Below are positions 17,795 to 27,760 of a stretch of DNA of 64,000 bases, piece after piece; within the stretch, counting starts at the first letter, position 1; each line of letters opens with the position of its first letter. The position numbers were made by a program, and so were the translations under genes. The notes beneath the pieces were generated by a model. It ran no database searches. It was not told the origin of the DNA and saw only the letters and a list, made by a program, of their open reading frames with translations. The stretch is from Rhizobium sp. R711 (GTDB lineage: Bacteria > Pseudomonadota > Alphaproteobacteria > Rhizobiales > Rhizobiaceae), in NCBI RefSeq assembly GCF_002211365.1, contig NZ_LOKZ01000009.1, positions 51,299 to 115,298 on the forward strand. Reading direction: 5' to 3'.

Positions 17795-18808
17795 ATGACT
17801 TCACTCGCAACGGAACAGACGATGAGCCAAACAGGACGATCGGTAAAGCTGCAGCGCAGCATAGTGATTGGCTTTGGTCTGCTTGCCGCACTTCTCGTGC
17901 TGGGTACGATCCTTGTGCCGGGGTTCATCTCGCCCCGTAACGCGCGTTCGATATTGCTGCTTGCCGCTTTCCTGGGGCTTGCATCGTTGGGACAGACGCT
18001 ATGTGCCATGGTCGGCGCGCTTGATCTCTCCATTCCCTATGTCATCGGGGGAGCGAACATTCTCTTCCCAAGCCTGTTGGTCACCGGCATGCCTGCCTGG
18101 CTGGCCGTGATAGTGGTCGTTCTCCTGGGAGCAGCAATCGGGGTCGCGAACGGCTTTTTGAGCTTCAGGCTGCAGGGCCAGGCTCTCATCATGTCCCTGG
18201 GGGTCGGCTTCGCATTTGTCGGTGCGGTACAGCTCTACACCTCCATCGGTTCCGACTACGGCGGCACGGTTTTCGCCCCCGTACCGAACTGGCTCCGGAA
18301 TTTCGCCGCGTTCAACGGGAAGACCTTCGGGCTATCCCTGCCGCCGGTGGTGCTGGTTTGGCTGCTCATAACGCTTGCGACCATCTGGGCTCTGTACAAC
18401 ACCTGGTTTGGCCGCTCCATCTACGCGGTTGGGGGCAGCAGGACTGCAGCGGCACGGCTTGGAATTTCCGAAACCAAGGTCTGGACCAGCATTCACGGTA
18501 TCAGTGGGGCCATGTCGGCGCTGACGGGGGTATTGCTGCTCGGGTTTTCCGGCGGCGGCTTCGTTGGCGTCGGAGACCCCTATCTCTTCACCACCGTTGC
18601 GGCCGTTGTGATCGGCGGCACGTCGTTGCTTGGAGGCGCAGGCGGATACGGGGCAACCGTTCTCGGGGTACTCGTATTGACGGTAATGACGTCCCTGCTG
18701 GTCGGGCTGGGCCTGAGTTTTGCCGCGCAACAGGCGATCGTGGGTCTGCTGATCGTGCCGATGGTGGCCGTCTACGCTCGCACCCCGCATATCCGCAACC
18801 AGATCTGA
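17795..18808 (+). CDS. ABC transporter permease (second subunit)
   Basis: 337 residues, polytopic BPD_transp_2 permease with the block GSRTAAARLGISETKVW and a C-terminal ATVLGVLVLTVMTSLLVGLG. It is close to the version-B protein at 42887-43906, which shares long identical runs such as the ALDLSIPYxIGGANI region. Start ATG 17795 follows GGGAGG. It is the second channel subunit, between the first permease and the FMN reductase gene. Confidence 0.92.
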   Translation: MTSLATEQTMSQTGRSVKLQRSIVIGFGLLAALLVLGTILVPGFISPRNARSILLLAAFLGLASLGQTLCAMVGALDLSIPYVIGGANILFPSLLVTGMPAWLAVIVVVLLGAAIGVANGFLSFRLQGQALIMSLGVGFAFVGAVQLYTSIGSDYGGTVFAPVPNWLRNFAAFNGKTFGLSLPPVVLVWLLITLATIWALYNTWFGRSIYAVGGSRTAAARLGISETKVWTSIHGISGAMSALTGVLLLGFSGGGFVGVGDPYLFTTVAAVVIGGTSLLGGAGGYGATVLGVLVLTVMTSLLVGLGLSFAAQQAIVGLLIVPMVAVYARTPHIRNQI

Positions 18809-18824
18809 TCGGAGGGTCGCCAAA

Positions 18825-19346
18825 ATGAAGATTGTCGCGATAACCGGCAATGTCTCGCGCCCCTCGAAGACGCGGGCGCTCGGGGAATACGCACTCTCGA
18901 GCGTCCCGCCCGGCCACACCCGGTATCTGTTTGACCTGGTCGATGTTCTCCCGGTGTTGGGAACCACCCTGTGGCGTTCGGAGGCTCCTATTGGACTCGC
19001 GAACGTTCTCGACGCAATCCAGTCTTCAGACGTCCTCATTGTGGGGACGCCGGTTTTTAAGTCCTCGATGACCGGCCTTCTCAAGCATCTTTTCGACCTC
19101 TTCGAAATGACAGCCCTGCAGGGCAAACCCGTTTTGATATTCGCAACGGGTAAGGCTGAGGCCCATGGCGAGCATGTCGAGGCCCACCTGCGCTCGTTGA
19201 TGGGCTTCTTCAAAGCCGAGGTTCGCGGCGACTTCATTTATGCGATGGACGGCGAATTCCCGGATTCGGCGCCGTCTGCGGACCTTCGGGAGCGGGTGGA
19301 TCGCCACGCACTCTGGGCCATGTTTAGTTCAAGGAGAAGACCATGA
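18825..19346 (+). CDS. NADPH-dependent FMN reductase (SsuE/MsuE-like)
   Basis: 173 residues of flavodoxin-like fold. It starts [16 protein letters not shown] (phosphate loop) and contains [19 protein letters not shown], the active-site block of SsuE/MsuE-type reductases. These supply FMNH2 to two-component monooxygenases. It is the second reductase in the regulon, unrelated in fold to the protein at 9582. It sits in the transporter operon and overlaps ribB by 4 nt (ATGA), so FMN reduction and riboflavin precursor synthesis are translationally linked. Confidence 0.9.
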   Translation: MKIVAITGNVSRPSKTRALGEYALSSVPPGHTRYLFDLVDVLPVLGTTLWRSEAPIGLANVLDAIQSSDVLIVGTPVFKSSMTGLLKHLFDLFEMTALQGKPVLIFATGKAEAHGEHVEAHLRSLMGFFKAEVRGDFIYAMDGEFPDSAPSADLRERVDRHALWAMFSSRRRP

Positions 19347-20116
19347 AGTTTGCTTCCATCGAGAGCGCGATTAAAGCAATCGCCGCCGGAGAGATGATCA
19401 TAGTCGTGGACGACGAAGACCGGGAAAACGAAGGCGACATCCTCGTTGCCGCGGACAAGGTGACGAACGATCATGTTGCCTTCATGATGCGCTATGCGCG
19501 CGGCCTGATCTGCGTTCCGATGACCGGGGACCGGTTGGACGAACTGGATATCCCGCTCATGGTGGAGCGCAACTCGGATTCCATGCAGACGGCGTTCACG
19601 GTCTCAGTGGACCTGATAGACGGCGTATCGACCGGGATTTCCGCAGAAGACCGCGCCAAGACCATCAGGGCGCTCGCTGACGCATCAACGGTGCCGGAGG
19701 AACTGTCCCGGCCGGGCCACATATTCCCCCTAAGGGCAAACCCGTCCGGTGTCCTCGGACGCCCCGGCCATACGGAAGCCGCGGTGGATTTCGCGCGGCT
19801 GGCCGGGCTCGAGCCAGCGGGTGTCATCTGCGAAATCGCCAACGACGACGGCACTATGGCGCGTCTTCCCGAGCTCAGCGAATTCGCCGAGCGGCATGGC
19901 CTCCTCATGGTGACCATCGAAGCCCTGATCGAATATTGCCGCGAGATCGATAAAAGCAGCTTTCGTGCAGATCACGCAGCCGCGGCGGCGATGTCCAACG
20001 TTTCGTATCTGACGGGCAGACGTTCCACGTGCCCGCAGAGGGAGAGCGGAACTCCTGAGTTGGTGGCCTCCGATACACCAGACTATCTGACGGCCAGCTC
20101 GAGGAACGTGCAATGA
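19343..20116 (+). CDS. ribB: 3,4-dihydroxy-2-butanone-4-phosphate synthase
   Basis: 257 residues. Converts ribulose 5-phosphate to dihydroxybutanone phosphate and formate, the carbohydrate branch of riboflavin synthesis. The acidic loop [10 protein letters not shown] (23-32), the [10 protein letters not shown] block, [19 protein letters not shown] and the catalytic [17 protein letters not shown] are all intact. It is about 40 residues longer than a monofunctional RibB; the C-terminal tail is low in conservation and is not a GTP cyclohydrolase II domain. The 4-nt overlap with the FMN reductase and its place in an inducible catabolic operon suggest it tops up flavin for the monooxygenase rather than acting as the cell's only RibB. 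Confidence 0.93.
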   Translation: MKFASIESAIKAIAAGEMIIVVDDEDRENEGDILVAADKVTNDHVAFMMRYARGLICVPMTGDRLDELDIPLMVERNSDSMQTAFTVSVDLIDGVSTGISAEDRAKTIRALADASTVPEELSRPGHIFPLRANPSGVLGRPGHTEAAVDFARLAGLEPAGVICEIANDDGTMARLPELSEFAERHGLLMVTIEALIEYCREIDKSSFRADHAAAAAMSNVSYLTGRRSTCPQRESGTPELVASDTPDYLTASSRNVQ

Positions 20117-20262
20117 CGCGGATATTCCCACGCGGATGTTCCCACGAAGACAATTCAGCGGTTGGATCTCGTGGCGCCGACGTTTCGCTTAATACTTCGC
20201 GCAGGTGCATGCACGCCGTTCCGCGGGAGCTCATTTTCTCAAACTGTTAGACGTAGAAACCA

Positions 20263-21042
20263 TTGGCCTCTTCCAAGACATTCATCGCGTCGGCTCCCCA
20301 AAACCCGGGCCGCCAATCGGATCGAAATCGGGAGGGACCGGGGAACTCCGCACATCCCGGAAACGTTGTGCCGTTACGTCAGGAAGCACTAGAAACGCGC
20401 CTGAGACAGGCAAGCAGCCGGCATGATTTTCAGGAATTTTTTGAAGTCCTACTACAGTCATTTAAAATGAGTTTTGGCGCTATAGTGCCTAAAACTACTG
20501 GTTGCTTCTCTCCCAGGGCTACGCCAATTGCGACCGCGGGTTCGGCGTCCGGAATTGATCTTCTGGACAAACACCGGAAAGAGCTTTCAGAATGGATCTC
20601 CTCAAGCGGTACGATCAATGAACCCGCTCACTGGAATTTTGATGAATACGATGGCAGTCTTTCAGTATCGCTCGAGGCAATCGGCATATGCAGCGGATTA
20701 ACTTATGCAGACGGAGGGCGACGCTACGTAGTCTTGTTGGGTGGACAGCACTCCACGCTCGTGAGATCCGATTTCAATGAGATCTGCGTTATCCTGTCCC
20801 GCGCGATGAATTGTATCGACAGGCTCGGTCTGGCGCTGCCCTCCGGGGTAGCGTTGTCGCCCCGCGAGACGGAGGTGCTTGGCTGGATCTCTGAAGGCAA
20901 AAGCTCGGCGGAAGCGGGAATGATTGTTGGGCTCTCTGGCCATACAATCACGGCCTACCTGAATAATGCCATGAGGAAGCTAGACTGCGTGACCCGACCT
21001 CAAGTGGTCGCAAAAGCCTTGAGACTAAAGCTCATCGAGTAG
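20263..21042 (+). CDS. LuxR-type helix-turn-helix transcriptional regulator
   Basis: Up to 259 residues. The last 65 form a LuxR/FixJ HTH: LSPRETEVLGWISEGKSSAEAGMIVGLSGHTITAYLNNAMRKL. The N-terminal 150-180 residues are only loosely like an autoinducer-binding domain, and the usual Trp/Asp ligand residues are not evident. The start is uncertain: ATG 20263 lacks a good ribosome binding site, and GTG 20368 with GGAAAC upstream may be the true start (about 224 residues). It is downstream of ribB with a 146-nt gap, in a more A+T-rich stretch, so it is probably not part of the operon. The target genes are unknown. Confidence 0.75.
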   Translation: MASSKTFIASAPQNPGRQSDRNREGPGNSAHPGNVVPLRQEALETRLRQASSRHDFQEFFEVLLQSFKMSFGAIVPKTTGCFSPRATPIATAGSASGIDLLDKHRKELSEWISSSGTINEPAHWNFDEYDGSLSVSLEAIGICSGLTYADGGRRYVVLLGGQHSTLVRSDFNEICVILSRAMNCIDRLGLALPSGVALSPRETEVLGWISEGKSSAEAGMIVGLSGHTITAYLNNAMRKLDCVTRPQVVAKALRLKLIE

Positions 21043-21599
21043 GGCTTCCTAAACGATGTCCGCCGTCTCAAAAAGTAAACCGGCGGTCACGCCGAAGGTC
21101 GCTGGGGGTAGACCTGCCAACGCCAGAGGAGTGGGAAATCATCTCCCCAACGAAACCATCGCTGGTCGTCTGATAGTCGGTGGAGTCCTTTTCAAGTTGC
21201 GCGACGAACTTTTGTGACTGCTGTAGCAGGCATTGAACAAGAACCTTTCCACAAATAACGAAGCGGTACCGAACGAGGTCGCCAATCTTATGAAGGCCGT
21301 ATCCTGCCCGTCGAGGAAAATGTTGCCCGCCGCTGGGGACAAATGCTCCGACAACCCGAAAACACCGACGGGATGGGGCTTGAGACGGCGTGCAGGTGAA
21401 TGGGTTGTCATCGTCGCCCGAAAACGTCGCTGACTTTCAGAGGCGCGATGTCAAAATCCTGGATCCGCTCAGGGTGGCTGAAATCTGCGCGCTCCCGAGA
21501 CGTAGCGTGATGAATTCTACAACGATTTAAGTTATGTTTCAACAGTTTAGCAGACATTAGATAAGGAGAATCGATCTCATGGCTGCAGCAGTACTCCAA
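21043..21599. other. Intergenic stretch without a recognised gene
   Basis: Short frames on both strands show no family pattern. Around 21549-21590 there is a degenerate operator-like string (TTAGCAGACATTAG) followed by AAGGAG and ATG 21579, which opens a 45-codon frame running antisense across the CMD remnant. I read it as debris rather than a gene. Confidence 0.4.
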
Positions 21600-21812
21600 T
21601 CAAAGTGTCGATCGTTGAAATGTACAGGCGATGGGGATTACCTGGAGGAAGATGTCCTGAATCTCCTCCGCGGCGAGACCGTTGTTGATGTTGGCACGGA
21701 TATGAGGAGACCATAGGATCAAGGAGGTCTTCGAACGTTTTGTTTCAGCCCACGTAAAGGACACGCCAATCGTTGTAGAAAATCTGGAGGGCAAGCGCCG
21801 ACAACGCTTCAA
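21600..21812 (-). pseudogene. Remnant of a carboxymuconolactone decarboxylase-like gene
   Basis: The minus-strand translation contains FTW and then HIRANINNGLAAEEIQDIFLQV. These match the intact paralogues (DFTW... and HVRGAINNGLTKEEIQEIFLQV at 49082-49510). About 35 residues between the two blocks are missing, and both termini are lost. With the binding protein gene upstream on the same strand it marks the decayed third copy of the module. Confidence 0.7.
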
Positions 21813-22270
21813 GAACTGCTCTCGATTGGTTGATGCATGCTCCGTCTCGTTGGCGATCGTGCCTCTTCACAAAAGAAAGGCTACCCAAGTGGTTATAGAG
21901 GCGCCTTAATCGTGAAGGTCGTTACCAAGAACCAAGATGGGATGCATCATCCATCCAGTGAGGACTTCGTCGAGGAACGCTGCCCAAGTCAGAGGCGCAA
22001 AGTATTGCAGTCGTGGACGGATGGACGCCTTCCGGAGGGGGTGGCGCAGTGAGAACATTGTCCTGCTTCGTGAGGGGTGTGGCTGGGGAGGATCAGTAAT
22101 AGCGCAGGAGAGTATGTCCAGCATCCGGGGCGGCTCCGGCCGGGCACATCGTCGTTGGACTGCATCGTTTCTAGAATTCCTTCTGACGCGACCAGCGGCA
22201 TTTCCCCCACGCCGTCAACCCCGCCCGAGGCCGGGCGGGTAGCGTTTTACCGCCTATACAGCATGTAAGA
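21813..22270. other. Intergenic stretch with a GC-rich hairpin (22220-22239)
   Basis: No gene is recognised. CCCGCCCG-AGGC-CGGGCGGG at 22220-22239 is a perfect 8-bp stem located 32 nt past the stop of the minus-strand binding protein gene. It lacks a clean T-run on that strand, so terminator function is uncertain. Confidence 0.4.
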
Positions 22271-23440
22271 TCAGTTGGTTGGTCTCCAAGAAAGTGGATC
22301 TGCTGGATTGTCAAAATATTTGGCGGCCGCGTCAGCAGTCCACCAAGCTGCATCCTTCGGTTCGAGCCAATCTTCACTATTGGGATCGCAATCGGCTGGC
22401 CGACCCGCTCTTACATCATCGATCGTGTAAGGAATCGCCGGTCGCAGAATGGACTGTATCTTCGGTCCTTGGCCCTCCAGAGTGCGCATCATCACGTCCC
22501 ATACGAAACGGGCCTCGGAGCGCGGCGGCCAGAAGTGAAAGCTCCTGCTTACAAATTCAGGATTCTTACGCCAGTAGCATGATGCCGAAGCCTCTCCGCC
22601 AAGCACGATCGGCACTATCTCGCGCCCGGACTGGCGGACTGCGTTGATCACACCAGCCTCAGCGCCCGACTGAACAATAATACCGTCAATTCGGCCGGGG
22701 TTAGCGGCGAGAAATTTCAGTACTTCTGATTGTGCGACGCTGTCTGTCCATTTCCCGTCGACTTGTCCGACGACGTTGATCTCGGGATAGTACTCCAAGG
22801 CTTTTGTGGCGCCGACCTGGAAGCTGTCTGAGGAGGCGAAGCCAGTGATTCCTGATACAAGCAGCACATTGCCGCTGCCTTCGATCTCTTCAGCCAACCA
22901 CTTTGATGCCTCAAAGCCGCCTTGCATGTTATTCTCTGTCGCATTGATTGCGAACGGCGACGTAACATAACCGGAGTATGAGATAACAGGCACGCCTTTC
23001 GAATAGGCGTACTCTATTGTCGGATTGAGCGCTGTAAGGTTGGAGCAGCATATGATTATGGCGTCGACACCGTCGTCTACCATATGCCGCATCTGGCTTA
23101 TCTGGGCGTTATCATCGAGATTGGACTGTGTGACGACGAGGTCGGATACCAGCCCAGCCTTCTTAAAAGCTGGCAGAAGCTCATTTGTAAACTCATCAAG
23201 GATGTTCGCACGCCAAGTGTTGTCAGCGTAGCTCGAGGCATAGCCAATTTTCCACGGTGGCGCCCGCTTTGCTCTGAAATTCCGAAATACAGACTCTCCC
23301 GTAGGCAACCGCGGGTCCAATAACTCGTAGGTCTTCCGCTCTTCGCGCGGCAGTTCACTGAGCCCGCCAGCCTTCGCCGTCAGCGGCATGGCTAGAGTTG
23401 CGGCGAGATAAAATCCAATTATCAACTCACGTACGAACAC
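22271..23440 (-). CDS. Orphan ABC substrate-binding protein, third paralogue
   Basis: 389 residues with a signal peptide (hydrophobic stretch IIGFYLAATLAMPLTAKA). The body follows the other two paralogues closely: PPWKIGYASSYADNTWRA, MVDDGVDAIIICCSN, VSGITGFASSDSF, GGEASASCYWRKNPEF and FHFWPP. It starts at GTG 23440 behind AAAGG. No ATPase or permease gene is adjacent, so it must borrow another importer or act as a sensor for the chemoreceptor gene upstream (23659-26172). Its frame is intact although its neighbours are remnants, which hints at retained function. Base composition is more A+T-rich than the version-A and version-B copies. Confidence 0.88.
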   Translation of the reverse strand: MFVRELIIGFYLAATLAMPLTAKAGGLSELPREERKTYELLDPRLPTGESVFRNFRAKRAPPWKIGYASSYADNTWRANILDEFTNELLPAFKKAGLVSDLVVTQSNLDDNAQISQMRHMVDDGVDAIIICCSNLTALNPTIEYAYSKGVPVISYSGYVTSPFAINATENNMQGGFEASKWLAEEIEGSGNVLLVSGITGFASSDSFQVGATKALEYYPEINVVGQVDGKWTDSVAQSEVLKFLAANPGRIDGIIVQSGAEAGVINAVRQSGREIVPIVLGGEASASCYWRKNPEFVSRSFHFWPPRSEARFVWDVMMRTLEGQGPKIQSILRPAIPYTIDDVRAGRPADCDPNSEDWLEPKDAAWWTADAAAKYFDNPADPLSWRPTN

Positions 23441-23658
23441 TTATAGACACCTTTCATAGTCTGAGCACTGGAAAATAGTTTCTTTGCCTTTAGGTTGACG
23501 CGGGCCGTGTTGAGTCCTGCGCAACGGAGAGCGAAAAAGAGCTACTAGAAGGGAGACCGGCGCATCGAAACAAAATCGTGCGCTCGGGTTTGTGACCTTC
23601 ATTCGACTGGATGGCGGCATGGCCCGCCATCGGACGCTTCGAATCTGACTACGGCTGC

Positions 23659-26172
23659 TTATGCGGCTAGATTTTGCCGATGAGCCGTCCTGTCATCTGT
23701 CAACTTGAACCCAGCAAGCCGTTCGCTGAGTTCGACAGTCTGGTCAGAAAGCGTCTTCGCTGCAGCGTTCGTCTGCTCAGCCATGGCTGCATTCTGTTGC
23801 GTCCCCTGATCAAGGACATTGACGTTGTTATTGATCTCAGCCAGCGAATTCGCCTGTTCGCGGCTTGAACTCACGATCTGGTCGATGCGATCAGAAATCT
23901 GCACGATTGATGCCGCTATACTGTGCAAAGCCTCGCCGGTCTTGCCGACGTAATCCGAACCGACGGCCACTTCTGACGAAGATTCTGAAATCAACTGTCG
24001 GATCTCGATCGCTGCGTCTGACGATCTTTGGGCAAGTTCGCGAACTTCTTGTGCAACTACCGCGAAGCCTTTTCCAGCATCGCCGGCACGAGCTGCTTCA
24101 ACGCCGGCATTCAGCGCAAGCAAGTTCGTCTGGAATGCAATCGTGTCGATCAATCCTATGATCTGACCGATCTTGTAAGATGCATCCTGAATTCGCCCCA
24201 TGGCGCTTATAGCATCGGTTACAATGATGGCCGCGCCCTCGGCATGTTCCTTGACTGCTGAAACGAACGCTTGGGTCTTAATCGCTGTCTCCGAGGAATT
24301 CCTCACCGTAAGAGTCACCTGCTCGACGGCTGCCGCAGTTTCTTCGAGAGACGCAGCCTGTCGTTCAGTCCGGCGTGACAAATCATCAGAGGCATTGAAA
24401 AGTTCATTGGTTCCCCATTTGATTTGTTGAGTGTTTTCCTCGATATGGAACACGGTATCCCTGAGGACGGACAGTGAGTGGTTGAAGTCACGCCGCAGTT
24501 GCTCGAGATTGGGATGGAAGTGGCGGTCGATGGTTTGCGAGATGTCTCCTCGCGCCAATCGAGACAGCGCCTCCCCGAGTGTTCGTACAGCGCTGGATAC
24601 TTCTTTTTCAAGCTGAGCACGTTCAAACTCACGATCCGTCCGCTCCTGATCAGCCATTTTCCGGTCGTTGTCCGCACGGGCTTCAACCTCGAGCTTCGAC
24701 ACCGCATTTCCGCGGAAAACTTCAAGCGCGCGCGCCATGTCGCCGATCTCGTCTTTCCGCTGGCAGCCAACGATGTCTGACTGAAGATCACCGGTTGCCA
24801 GCCCCTGCATGCGCTTTGCGATCCGTTCTATTGGCGCGCGCAGTGTCGCCATCAGGCCGGCTCCAGCCAAGAGGGCGACCAAAACACCCGAGACGGTAGC
24901 AGCTGCGGACAACAGTCGGGCGAAATCGCTTTCCCGGTGCGCGTCCTGTTCCTGAGTCGACGCGAACGAAACGAGATTTTTCCATATCGACTGGACGGTT
25001 TCATCCGCCTCTGCGTAATGCGCCTGCCGCCCTTCCGCGATCTTGATCAACTTCTCGGTATTCTGTTCGATAGCATCCCCCTGCAAGTAGAGGATCTCTT
25101 CCATTTTGTGGAAGTTTGGCAGCGCATTGGCTACACCTCCAACCGCTACGGTGTCGCGAGTCAGTTTCGTAAGTTGCTCAACGAGCCGCTTTTGGTTTTC
25201 CGTGCTGGCCGCCCGCAACAGATTGTTTATCTCAATCTCAATCGCATCGGCATCCTGGCTTACCGACGCCACTGCCGCAACGAGCGTCTCCGATTCTGCC
25301 AATGGCTTATCCAAGGCTCGAATTGCATGGGTTCCCTCGATCATATGTTGTAGGGCGTCATTTCGCAGTCGCGGGGCAAACGCATTAAGATCGAACCCAA
25401 GACTGTGAAGGAACGCGCTATCCAGCCCGGTATTAGCGACGACCCGGGAGATTGCCTGTTCCAGGTTTGCGACTGCTTGTCCATCATCGCCGGCAACGAC
25501 GCGCTTGACAGTTTTCATCGCCTTTTTGATCGTTAGCGCCTGTTGCTGCACCTCAGAGCTTGGCATCGCGCCGGCCGGCAGATTCACCAAATTTTCTGAC
25601 AACCGCTGCATAATCGACGCCGTGTCAATCGAGCGGGTAGCCTCTCTGAGCATCGTTTTGCCAGAGTTTTCCTGGTTCCGAACCTGCGCCCGGACTTTAA
25701 CCGAGGCCAGCTCAAGATCAGCCGCAACCTGCTTGATCTCGGTCAAGCTCGCGGCAACGTCACGACGAATGGAGACTTCATCGTTGTGCAGAGACCACAT
25801 GCTATCCATGCTGTCAGAAATGGCCGACATCGCTGTCCCACTGCTTTCAAGAGCGCGAATGTCACTACCCACGTCAGCCGCGGCCCCCTGAAGCGACAGC
25901 ATCGTGGCGCCCTGCCTGTTTAGACTTGCCAGGGCCTCATCACGGTTATCCGTCGAACTCTGCGCCAAAAACCGATTCATGCTCTCAGAGACGTCCCGAA
26001 ATCCGCTCAAAGTCTCAAGAACTTCGCTCGATAGCCGAAGGCGAGATTGCAGCAAACCGGTCGCCTGTAGGCTCACGACACCCACCGCGGCCAGTATCAT
26101 GACCAGCGGCACCAGTAATAATAAGACTTTCGCTCTTATGCTGAAACCGGATAGCAAGCGATCGACGAACAT
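23659..26172 (-). CDS. Methyl-accepting chemotaxis protein
   Basis: 837 residues, paralogous to the receptor at 653-3205 over the whole length (for example LLQSRL...[14 protein letters not shown] near the N-terminus). A first membrane helix at about 13-33 and a second around 415-440 enclose a long helical periplasmic domain. HAMP and signalling domains follow, with the hairpin tip [24 protein letters not shown] 26172 has TGGAGG 5 nt upstream. It is located just upstream of the orphan binding protein gene on the same strand, and chemoreceptors can sense ligand-loaded binding proteins. That pairing is inferred from position only. Confidence 0.9.
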   Translation of the reverse strand: MFVDRLLSGFSIRAKVLLLLVPLVMILAAVGVVSLQATGLLQSRLRLSSEVLETLSGFRDVSESMNRFLAQSSTDNRDEALASLNRQGATMLSLQGAAADVGSDIRALESSGTAMSAISDSMDSMWSLHNDEVSIRRDVAASLTEIKQVAADLELASVKVRAQVRNQENSGKTMLREATRSIDTASIMQRLSENLVNLPAGAMPSSEVQQQALTIKKAMKTVKRVVAGDDGQAVANLEQAISRVVANTGLDSAFLHSLGFDLNAFAPRLRNDALQHMIEGTHAIRALDKPLAESETLVAAVASVSQDADAIEIEINNLLRAASTENQKRLVEQLTKLTRDTVAVGGVANALPNFHKMEEILYLQGDAIEQNTEKLIKIAEGRQAHYAEADETVQSIWKNLVSFASTQEQDAHRESDFARLLSAAATVSGVLVALLAGAGLMATLRAPIERIAKRMQGLATGDLQSDIVGCQRKDEIGDMARALEVFRGNAVSKLEVEARADNDRKMADQERTDREFERAQLEKEVSSAVRTLGEALSRLARGDISQTIDRHFHPNLEQLRRDFNHSLSVLRDTVFHIEENTQQIKWGTNELFNASDDLSRRTERQAASLEETAAAVEQVTLTVRNSSETAIKTQAFVSAVKEHAEGAAIIVTDAISAMGRIQDASYKIGQIIGLIDTIAFQTNLLALNAGVEAARAGDAGKGFAVVAQEVRELAQRSSDAAIEIRQLISESSSEVAVGSDYVGKTGEALHSIAASIVQISDRIDQIVSSSREQANSLAEINNNVNVLDQGTQQNAAMAEQTNAAAKTLSDQTVELSERLAGFKLTDDRTAHRQNLAA

Positions 26173-26356
26173 AAAACCTCCAGATGACTAAAGCGGGTAC
26201 TGCCACCCATTCCTGGAGTTTTAGTTGTTCGACCTAAACGAAGAGGAAGAATGTTGGACTGTGAGAGAGCAAACTGGTTTACGTCTTGTTAGGATTTTCA
26301 CGTTGAATTGGCGTTCCAACTATCAACGTTAACGACAAGCTAACGTCTTCGCGCCA

Positions 26357-27118
26357 TTATATTCGCGAAGGACTATCGTCAGGTTTCAGGTCGATGTCCA
26401 AGACGTTTCCCGTGAGCTTTCCAGAGAGCTCTGCACTTGCGAGGAATTGGACAGCTTGGACAAGCGTCCTAAGCGTCTCACTTTGAACGTAAGATGTAGA
26501 ACGCGCATTTCTGGTATGAACAGCGTTTATTCGAAGCCCCGAATCCCGATACTTCTTCGCCATCGCACTCGTCGTAGTTCGTAAGGCCGCTTGGAGCACG
26601 GCCTCGCGGTCGACCTCCAGCAGCATCTTCTCGTCAAACCACGCGATATTCACAACAGCGAGTTCTTGTCCCTGGAGCCGGGAGCCGAAAGCACTTGTCA
26701 CCCTTATTAAATTGGAGACGGCATCAAGCCCGAGATCCGTAGCGGAAAGCGGATCCGCGCATTCACGATGACGAAAGGCTATATTGACGAGAATGTCGAC
26801 CCGGCTCCAGCGTAGGTAAACTTGGTCGACCATTGAATTGACATACACGTCCCTGTTCAAATTGACCTTAACCGGAAACAAATTCGTCCCCGAGACTGCA
26901 GTTAATGAAGTAAAGTCTGAGGGGTCGAGATCGCCCACGGCGACACGGTAGCCAGTTTCGAGGAAAGTCTGCGCAAGACAGAACCCGACCGGGTTTGACG
27001 CGCCCACCAATACACAGACTTTGCCAGCATGAGAGCCGGCAGCGGCCTGACCTCCTTCGATAGACCTGGCCGTCGGCGGCGTGCGGCGTGCGTTGGGTGT
27101 CTGAGATGCTGGTTTCAC
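26357..27118 (-). CDS. Degenerate short-chain dehydrogenase-like protein
   Basis: Up to 253 residues with an SDR outline: VCVLVGASNPVGFCLAQTF (cofactor loop), VAVGDLDPSD, RVDILVNIAF and a C-terminal SGKLTGNVLDIDL. The catalytic parts are lost. The usual TGxxxGxG is GASNPVG, NNAG has become VNIAF, and no YxxxK follows the position of the catalytic serine (VVNIAWFDEKM, then REAVLQAALR). It could be a decaying pseudogene that keeps its frame, or a non-catalytic nucleotide-binding protein. The first about 30 residues are Pro/Ala/Thr-rich and the true start may lie further in. A regulon operator lies 268 bp upstream. Confidence 0.65.
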   Translation of the reverse strand: MKPASQTPNARRTPPTARSIEGGQAAAGSHAGKVCVLVGASNPVGFCLAQTFLETGYRVAVGDLDPSDFTSLTAVSGTNLFPVKVNLNRDVYVNSMVDQVYLRWSRVDILVNIAFRHRECADPLSATDLGLDAVSNLIRVTSAFGSRLQGQELAVVNIAWFDEKMLLEVDREAVLQAALRTTTSAMAKKYRDSGLRINAVHTRNARSTSYVQSETLRTLVQAVQFLASAELSGKLTGNVLDIDLKPDDSPSRI

Positions 27119-27385
27119 GCAGAAAACGGTCCAGGTTGGAAATCGTGAGATCCAGCGACCCGTTCATATCTCAACAGGGAATGCACACCTATCTCCAAAT
27201 CACGTTGTCTCACGCCTCTCCGATCCCAAACAGCCACGAGCACATGGAGAGGGTAGACGGAAATTTATGGGTCATTTCGATGCCGGGGTTAATGAGGTTG
27301 GCGCGTGCGTCGGTTTAGTCTGGCCGTTCCACATTTGGTCCATCGAGGCGCTCAGACCGCGGCAGGAATTAAGCCAAGATTAAAG

Positions 27386-27406
27386 ATTATCAGACAATCT
27401 GTCAAT
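27386..27406 (-). promoter_or_regulatory. GntR-type operator left beside a gntR remnant
   Basis: On the minus strand, ATTGACAGA-TTG-TCTGATAAT, identical to the site at 50550-50570. It lies just past the stop of a gntR remnant, as at the two intact gntR loci. It faces the degenerate SDR gene. Confidence 0.8.
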
Positions 27407-27426
27407 CTTTTATTGTGTTCGACAGG

Positions 27427-27483
27427 CTAAATTCTTTGTAGAAGTTGGCGCGCGACCTTGGCTGTCATGTCGATGTGGGCGCT
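27427..27483 (-). pseudogene. C-terminal remnant of a third GntR regulator
   Basis: The minus-strand codons before the TAG at 27427-27429 read SAHIDMTAKVARQLLQRI. The intact regulator at 6271-6960 has YHIDMAAKVALDYLRK at its C-terminus, and the one at 50578-51261 has FHIDQAAKVALEYLRK. No GntR similarity is seen upstream of about 27483. The operator at the expected distance past the stop supports the assignment. Confidence 0.65.
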
Positions 27484-27760
27484 CCCTGTGATGTGAGTGA
27501 AGCATGCGCTCGGGGCCGAAGCATAAGCGTACGGAATGTATGTTCCGCCGAAAGGGACTCGCCAGGACGTTCAGTTCACTAAACGATTTATGCCTTTAAA
27601 TCAAGCCCTTAGCTAAAATCAGATAAGAGTTATTATGGAACTCATGGCTGCAGGCTCGAAGTGAACGACCGAGTCAATACGGTTGTCAAATTCCGGCTCA
27701 GGTCACACCCAAACCACTACTGCAGTTGGGGCAAACTGAGCCGCTCCTTGTAGTGACCAG
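27484..27760. other. Intergenic stretch
   Basis: A+T-rich sequence between the gntR remnant and the TIR-STAND gene stop. No gene, T-tailed hairpin or operator was recognised. Confidence 0.5.

Noticed and set aside
16684..17940. Plus-strand frame overlapping the first permease
   Set aside because: Out-of-frame shadow with Arg/His-rich content; the permease in the other frame has proper membrane segments and coupling to the ATPase.
18825..20116. Riboflavin catabolism (RcaE-type) as the function of version A
   Set aside because: A biosynthetic RibB in the same operon argues for flavin supply; the RcaE relationship is only at family level and untested.
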